Shown: positions 5,741 to 8,675 of the stretch, one piece after another
Position numbering within the stretch: the stretch's first letter is position 1
Layout of the letters: every line of letters begins with the position of its first letter
NCBI GenBank assembly: GCA_964649385.1
Contig: CAZYRA010000050.1
Coordinates: 1-8,675, forward strand
Direction: 5' to 3'
DNA: 8,675 bases
Origin: UBA5760 sp964649385
GTDB lineage: Bacteria; Chloroflexota; Dehalococcoidia; Dehalococcoidales; UBA5760
The notes under the pieces: model-generated
Seen by the model: only the letters and a program-made list of their open reading frames with translations
What the model was told of the DNA's origin: nothing
Database searches by the model: none
Translations under genes and position numbers: made by a program

Positions 5741-6271
5741 TTACCGCCCTCCCCTCATGCTATAGACACAGCCGCAGTAGTCCTGCCGGTAGAGGTCCCA
5801 CTTCTTAGCTAGCTCGATAGCCCGTCTAAAGCCATCCTTCTTCTTGAAATCCCTACCCAAAAACCTCCCCCCCCCAACCTCCCATCCCACTCGGTTAATC
5901 ACATCGGCCGACTTATGAGGGCTTATCGTTAGAGTTGTCGTGAAAGCGTCCCAGCCACAGTCTTCCATATAGAGATATGTCTTCTTTAATCTGAGCCTGA
6001 AGCAGGCCTCACACCTTCTCCCGCCCTCAGCTTCATTTCCTAAAGAGCCCGCCTCTTTAGACCACTCTTGTGGTACATAAGGGGCTACCTCGATAGGGAA
6101 ACCCAATTCACGGGCTACCCTACGGACAACCTCCAGCCTTCTCTGATACTCCTCTTCCGGGTGGATGTTCGGATTGTAGAAGAAGCCAAGGACCTGATGC
6201 CCCTCCCGGGATAACCTCTCGACGGCCCCTGCAGCACAAACCCCGCAACATATATGCAGCACTATCTTCAT
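5741..6271 (-). CDS. queH: Epoxyqueuosine reductase QueH (DUF208)
   Basis: Reduces epoxyqueuosine to queuosine in tRNA, the last step of the pathway. QueH is the non-orthologous replacement for the cobalamin-dependent QueG and carries an iron-sulfur cluster. Seen are MKIVLHICCGVCA with adjacent cysteines, RRCEACFRLRL, TTLTISPHKSADVIN, DFKKKDGF and LYRQDYCGC near the end. These Cys-Cys, C-x2-C and C-G-C groups are the family's cluster ligands. I prefer the ATG at 6271 (176 residues): it gives the family's usual N-terminus and has GAGG 9 bases upstream. A TTG at 6286 would add five residues (MRSKK). queA lies just upstream on the same strand, 27 bases away, so the two are an operon. A run of nine G (coding strand, plus-strand C 5867-5875) encodes the Gly-Gly-Gly of EVGGGRFLG. 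Confidence 0.9.
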   Translation of the reverse strand: MKIVLHICCGVCAAGAVERLSREGHQVLGFFYNPNIHPEEEYQRRLEVVRRVARELGFPIEVAPYVPQEWSKEAGSLGNEAEGGRRCEACFRLRLKKTYLYMEDCGWDAFTTTLTISPHKSADVINRVGWEVGGGRFLGRDFKKKDGFRRAIELAKKWDLYRQDYCGCVYSMRGGR

Positions 6272-6298
6272 CTTCTTAGACCTCAACCGGTTTCTTCT

Positions 6299-7342
6299 TC
6301 ACAGTATCAGCATGGCGTCGCCAAAGCTGTAGAAGCGGTACCGTTGAGCGATGGCTTCACGGTAGGCCCGTGTGATAACATCTTTACCGGTAAAGGCGGT
6401 TACCAGCATCAGCAGTGTTGATTTAGGCAGGTGAAAATTGGTGATAAGGGCATCGACTACCTGAAACCAGTATCCCGGTAAGATGAACAGACCTACCCAG
6501 CCCTGGAACGGCTGTATAGACAGAGGGTTGCTCGCCTGAGCAGCCGCCTCGACCAGTCTCACCGTCGTCGTGCCTACACATATAATACGCCGTCCTTCCC
6601 TCCTGGCCTGGGACAGTTGACTCGCTGTCTCCTGGTCCAGCACCCCGTATTCCCGATGTATCTTATGCTCAAGGGGATTGCTCTCCCGGACGGGCAGGAA
6701 GGTATCGAGTCCCACATGCAGGGTAACAAAAAGGCAGCGTACCCCCTTACTCCTTATCCTATCAATCAACTGGGGGGTGAAGTGCAGTCCCGCAGTAGGC
6801 GCAGCCACACTCCCGGCCGCATCAGCATAGACCGTCTGATAGCGCTCCGGATTTCTCAAGGGGACGCGAATGTAGGGCGGCAGCGGAATTCTACCCAGTC
6901 CCTCAAGCAGGGACTGGTCGGAGAAGCTTATTACCCGCACTCCACCCTCCCTTACCTCAACTACCTCCGCAATAACCCCATCCTGCCCTTTACCAGATTC
7001 AGCATCACCTGCCAGTTCCAGCCTGCTGCCGACTCTGGTCCGCTTAGCCGGTCTAACCAATGCCTCCCAGCCCCCGGAATCAAGCTGGCGCAGGAGCAAA
7101 ATCTCCAGTCTACCCCCGGTATCAGCCTTCCTGCCACTAAGACGGGCAGGGATAACCCGGCTATCGTTAAAGACCAGGACGTCACCGTTCCTGAGATAAT
7201 CAACTACCTCAAAGAAGCTGCGGTGGTTTAAGGAATTATCACTACGCCCAAGTACCATGAGTCGTGAGTGGTCCCTGGGCTCAAGCGGGGTCTGAGCAAT
7301 AAGCTCCTGGGGGAGATAATAGTTAAAATCACTGGTCCTCAT
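6299..7342 (-). CDS. queA: S-adenosylmethionine:tRNA ribosyltransferase-isomerase QueA
   Basis: Transfers and rearranges the ribose of SAM onto preQ1-tRNA to give epoxyqueuosine-tRNA, between Tgt and QueH. The 347-residue length is normal. Family blocks in order are MRTSDFNYYLPQELIAQTPL with EPRDHSRLMVL (1-31), DVLVFNDSRVIPARL (54-68), YQTVYA (168-173), GSVAAPTAGLHFT (177-189), LHVGLDTFLPV (208-218), HREYGVL, VGTTTVRLVE (256-265), LFILPGY (285-291), LITNFHLPKSTLLMLV (299-314) and the C-terminal YRFYSFGDAMLIL. The ATG at 7342 has AGGTGG 9 bases upstream on its strand (plus-strand 7352-7357). The commoner HVGLGTF reads HVGLDTF here. A probable promoter lies at 7397-7425. It is the first gene of a queA-queH pair convergent with tgt and the transporter. 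Confidence 0.95.
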   Translation of the reverse strand: MRTSDFNYYLPQELIAQTPLEPRDHSRLMVLGRSDNSLNHRSFFEVVDYLRNGDVLVFNDSRVIPARLSGRKADTGGRLEILLLRQLDSGGWEALVRPAKRTRVGSRLELAGDAESGKGQDGVIAEVVEVREGGVRVISFSDQSLLEGLGRIPLPPYIRVPLRNPERYQTVYADAAGSVAAPTAGLHFTPQLIDRIRSKGVRCLFVTLHVGLDTFLPVRESNPLEHKIHREYGVLDQETASQLSQARREGRRIICVGTTTVRLVEAAAQASNPLSIQPFQGWVGLFILPGYWFQVVDALITNFHLPKSTLLMLVTAFTGKDVITRAYREAIAQRYRFYSFGDAMLIL

Positions 7343-7396
7343 AAATGCTCGCCACCTGATAAATAGAAGTAATCTACCATATCTTACTGTTATCGC

Positions 7397-7425
7397 ATAC
7401 TATAACAACCTACGATATCTATCAA
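7397..7425 (-). promoter_or_regulatory. Possible promoter for queA-queH
   Basis: On the minus strand, TTGATA (plus 7420-7425) and TAGTAT (plus 7397-7402) are 17 bases apart, matching 5 of 6 and 4 of 6 of the sigma-70 hexamers. TATAGT, two bases upstream of TAGTAT, gives a better hexamer but 15-base spacing. It would leave a leader of about 48 bases before queA. A short inverted repeat, GTTAT and ATAAC (7389-7393 and 7402-7406), overlaps the -10. Confidence 0.35.
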
Positions 7426-7491
7426 GCCGCCTTGGCTAATCCGGACTCCGGGTGCTAAAATCGTTACAGCAAAGGCTGGGGAGAATGATGG

Positions 7492-8385
7492 ATGGGTGAT
7501 ATCCTGATTGGTACCTGCTCATGGACCGACCCGACCCTTATTGAGAGCGGCCGCTTCTACCCCAGCCCGTCACTCTCCGCAGAAGCACGCCTCCGCTACT
7601 ATGCCAGCCGGTTCCCTATCGTTGAGGTAGACAGCCCCTACTATGCCCTACCCAGTGAGCGGACTAGCGGGCTGTGGGTAAAAAGAACCGGGGACAACTT
7701 CATATTTGATATCAAGGCCTTCCGTCTCTTTACCCAGCATCCGACATCACCGGCATCATTACCCAGAGATATCAGGGAAGCCCTGCCCTCCAAGATAGGG
7801 AGTAAGAACAGCCTCTACTACCACGACTTGCCGGAGGAGCTACTACAAGAGACCTGGCACCGTTTCCAACAGGCACTGCTCCCCTTAGACAGCTCCGGCA
7901 AGCTCGGTGTAGTACTCTTCCAGTTCCCCCAGTGGTTCCGCTATGGTGAAAGGCAGTGCGCCTACATCATCTCCTGCCGGGAAAACCTGCCGCAGTACAC
8001 CATTGCGATAGAATTCCGCCATAATTCCTGGCTCAATGAGAAGAATATCGAGTACACCTTAAGCTTCCTGCGACAACACAACCTGCCTTTCGTTTGCGTC
8101 GATGAACCGCAGGGATTCCCATCCAGTGTACCACCGTTCGCGGTAGCCACATCAGATATTGCCCTGGTTAGATTTCACGGCAGAAACCGGCAGACCTGGG
8201 AGAAAAAAGACATCGGTCCGGCGGAGCGGTTCAACTACCGCTATACCAGAGAAGAACTCGCTGAGTGGGTACCCAGGATGAAGGAACTGGCGGCAAAGAC
8301 GCATCAGCTCCACATCCTGTTTAACAACTGCCACCAGGACAAGGCAGTAACAAACGCCAGCCAGATACGTTTGATGCTGGACTGA
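7492..8385 (+). CDS. DUF72 (YecE-like) family protein
   Basis: A DUF72 protein: a TIM-barrel-like fold of unknown biochemical function, found across bacteria and archaea. The 297-residue protein shows the family blocks in order: ILIGTCSWTDP (4-14), FPIVEVDSPYYALPS (41-55), FIFDIKAFRLFTQHP (70-84), LGVVLFQFPQWF (138-149), IAIEFRHNSWL (171-181), FVCVDEPQG (200-208), ALVRFHGRN (224-232), YRYTREELAEW (249-259) and ILFNNCHQDKAVTNA (275-289). It is near the long end of the family (typically 240-300). The ATG at 7492 has GGGGAG (7478-7483) at 8-base spacing; ATGs at 7485 and 7488 are out of frame. It diverges from queA with 149 bases between. Its function is not known, so a tRNA-modification role rests only on neighbourhood. 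The family call is secure. Confidence 0.9.
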   Translation: MGDILIGTCSWTDPTLIESGRFYPSPSLSAEARLRYYASRFPIVEVDSPYYALPSERTSGLWVKRTGDNFIFDIKAFRLFTQHPTSPASLPRDIREALPSKIGSKNSLYYHDLPEELLQETWHRFQQALLPLDSSGKLGVVLFQFPQWFRYGERQCAYIISCRENLPQYTIAIEFRHNSWLNEKNIEYTLSFLRQHNLPFVCVDEPQGFPSSVPPFAVATSDIALVRFHGRNRQTWEKKDIGPAERFNYRYTREELAEWVPRMKELAAKTHQLHILFNNCHQDKAVTNASQIRLMLD

Positions 8386-8401
8386 ACCAATATCTGTATT
8401 A

Positions 8402-8436
8402 ATCCCACTAATATTTCGCAGTAGCATAAGTGGGGT
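8402..8436 (+). terminator. Weak stem-loop after the DUF72 gene
   Basis: CCCACT (8404-8409) pairs with AGTGGG (8429-8434), and a T-G wobble and an A-T pair extend it outward to 8402 and 8436. The loop is 19 bases and no T tract follows, so it is a poor intrinsic terminator. It lies 17 bases after the DUF72 stop and immediately before the next promoter. Confidence 0.25.
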
Positions 8437-8437
8437 A

Positions 8438-8465
8438 TTGACAACCCATAATATACGTGTTAATA
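8438..8465 (+). promoter_or_regulatory. Sigma-70-type promoter for the last gene
   Basis: A perfect -35 TTGACA (8438-8443) is followed after 16 bases by TTTAAT (8460-8465, 5 of 6 matches). This is the best promoter in the window. Transcription would start near 8472, about 56 bases before the ATG at 8528, inside the inverted repeat that follows. Confidence 0.6.
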
Positions 8466-8499
8466 TACGGTAGACAGTTGCCGTATGCCGTATATTAAC
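8461..8499. promoter_or_regulatory. Operator-like inverted repeat over the promoter -10 and start site
   Basis: TTAATATACGG (8461-8471) and CCGTATATTAA (8489-8499) form a perfect 11-bp inverted repeat with a 17-base spacer. Allowing one extra T, the arms extend to 13 bp (TGTTAATATACGG). A further direct copy of TAATATACG lies at 8449-8457, and GCCGTAT occurs in tandem at 8481-8494. The left arm overlaps the -10 hexamer, which fits binding by a dimeric repressor. It could also fold as an mRNA leader hairpin. Confidence 0.5.
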
Positions 8500-8527
8500 A
8501 GTAAATAATAAAAAGGCAGAGGGATCT

Positions 8528-8675
8528 ATGGACACAAAAACTGTTGTTGCCGGCAAAATTAGCAGCGGTATAGCCTCACTCGATGAACTGTTGCATGGGC
8601 TGCGTTTTGGTAACAACGTAATCTTTTTGACATCTAAACCTAGATGCATTACGATATGGAAAACGGCGTCCGACA
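8528..8675 (+). CDS. N-terminal fragment of a KaiC/RecA-like protein, running off the window
   Basis: The ATG at 8528 opens a frame of 49 codons that continues past the window edge. The residues ISSGIASLDELLHGLRFGNNVI (11-32) match the start of KaiC/RadA-like domains, where 'I.TGI..LDE.L.GGL..G.NV' leads into the first strand of the ATPase core. In ordinary KaiC and RecA proteins a P-loop (GxxxxGKT) follows at once. Here the residues are FLTSKPRCITIWKTASD, with no such motif. A group of proteins with this opening fused to PEP/pyruvate-binding domains also lacks the P-loop, and that is one candidate identity. AGAGGG at 8518-8523 is a possible but rather close ribosome-binding site. The promoter with overlapping inverted repeat upstream suggests regulated expression. 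Full identity cannot be set from this fragment. Confidence 0.6.
   Translation, partial: MDTKTVVAGKISSGIASLDELLHGLRFGNNVIFLTSKPRCITIWKTASD

Noticed and set aside
6617..7231. 204-codon plus-strand frame
   Set aside because: It is antisense to the core of queA. The protein is low in hydrophobic order and shows no domain.
7440..7452. CCGGACTCCGG near-palindrome upstream of the DUF72 gene
   Set aside because: The arms are 5 bases with a single central base, too tight for a hairpin and too short to support as an operator.
8152..8649. 165-codon minus-strand frame
   Set aside because: It runs antisense through the end of the DUF72 gene, the promoter region and the last gene, with no ribosome-binding site or recognisable motif.

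Overview
This looks like an ordinary bacterial chromosome segment of middling GC content. Genes are tightly packed, Shine-Dalgarno sites are purine-rich, and a branched-chain-type ABC importer sits beside queuosine genes. The gene content and protein style would suit an anaerobic Chloroflexota lineage such as Dehalococcoidia. That placement is an inference from general impression, and no single marker in the window proves it.

Region 1 (1-3669, + strand) is a HAAT/Liv-type ABC importer operon. It holds the last 61 codons of the substrate-binding protein, two tandem stem-loops, then livH, livM, livG and livF. The livM and livG reading frames overlap, and an 18-codon mini-ORF bridges livG and livF. 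The order binding protein - permease - permease - ATPase - ATPase is complete, but the substrate cannot be read from sequence.

Region 2 (about 3666-7425) is a queuosine (Q) tRNA-modification cluster in two convergent arms. The + arm has a probable promoter, a structured leader, tgt, and a VUT/YhhQ-family precursor transporter. The - arm has queA followed by queH. The arms meet tail to tail with 2 bases between stop codons. Together the genes cover uptake of a 7-deazaguanine precursor, its insertion at G34 of tRNA (Tgt), addition of the epoxycyclopentanediol (QueA) and reduction of epoxyqueuosine to Q (QueH). No early-pathway genes (queC, queD, queE, queF) are in the window, which fits salvage.

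Region 3 (7492-8385, + strand) is a DUF72/YecE-family gene diverging from queA. Region 4 (8386-8675) is an intergenic stretch with a good sigma-70-type promoter overlapped by an inverted repeat, then the first 49 codons of a gene with a KaiC/RecA-like N-terminus that lacks a recognisable P-loop.

The most unusual points are four. tgt has no ATG, GTG or TTG that would include its conserved N-terminus, so an AUA start is the best candidate. Tgt also carries Gln where the family's conserved PTR motif has Arg. A structured leader precedes tgt. The 9-mer TAATATACG occurs at the tgt promoter and again, twice direct and once inverted, upstream of the last gene. I saw no CRISPR array, tRNA, rRNA or insertion sequence.
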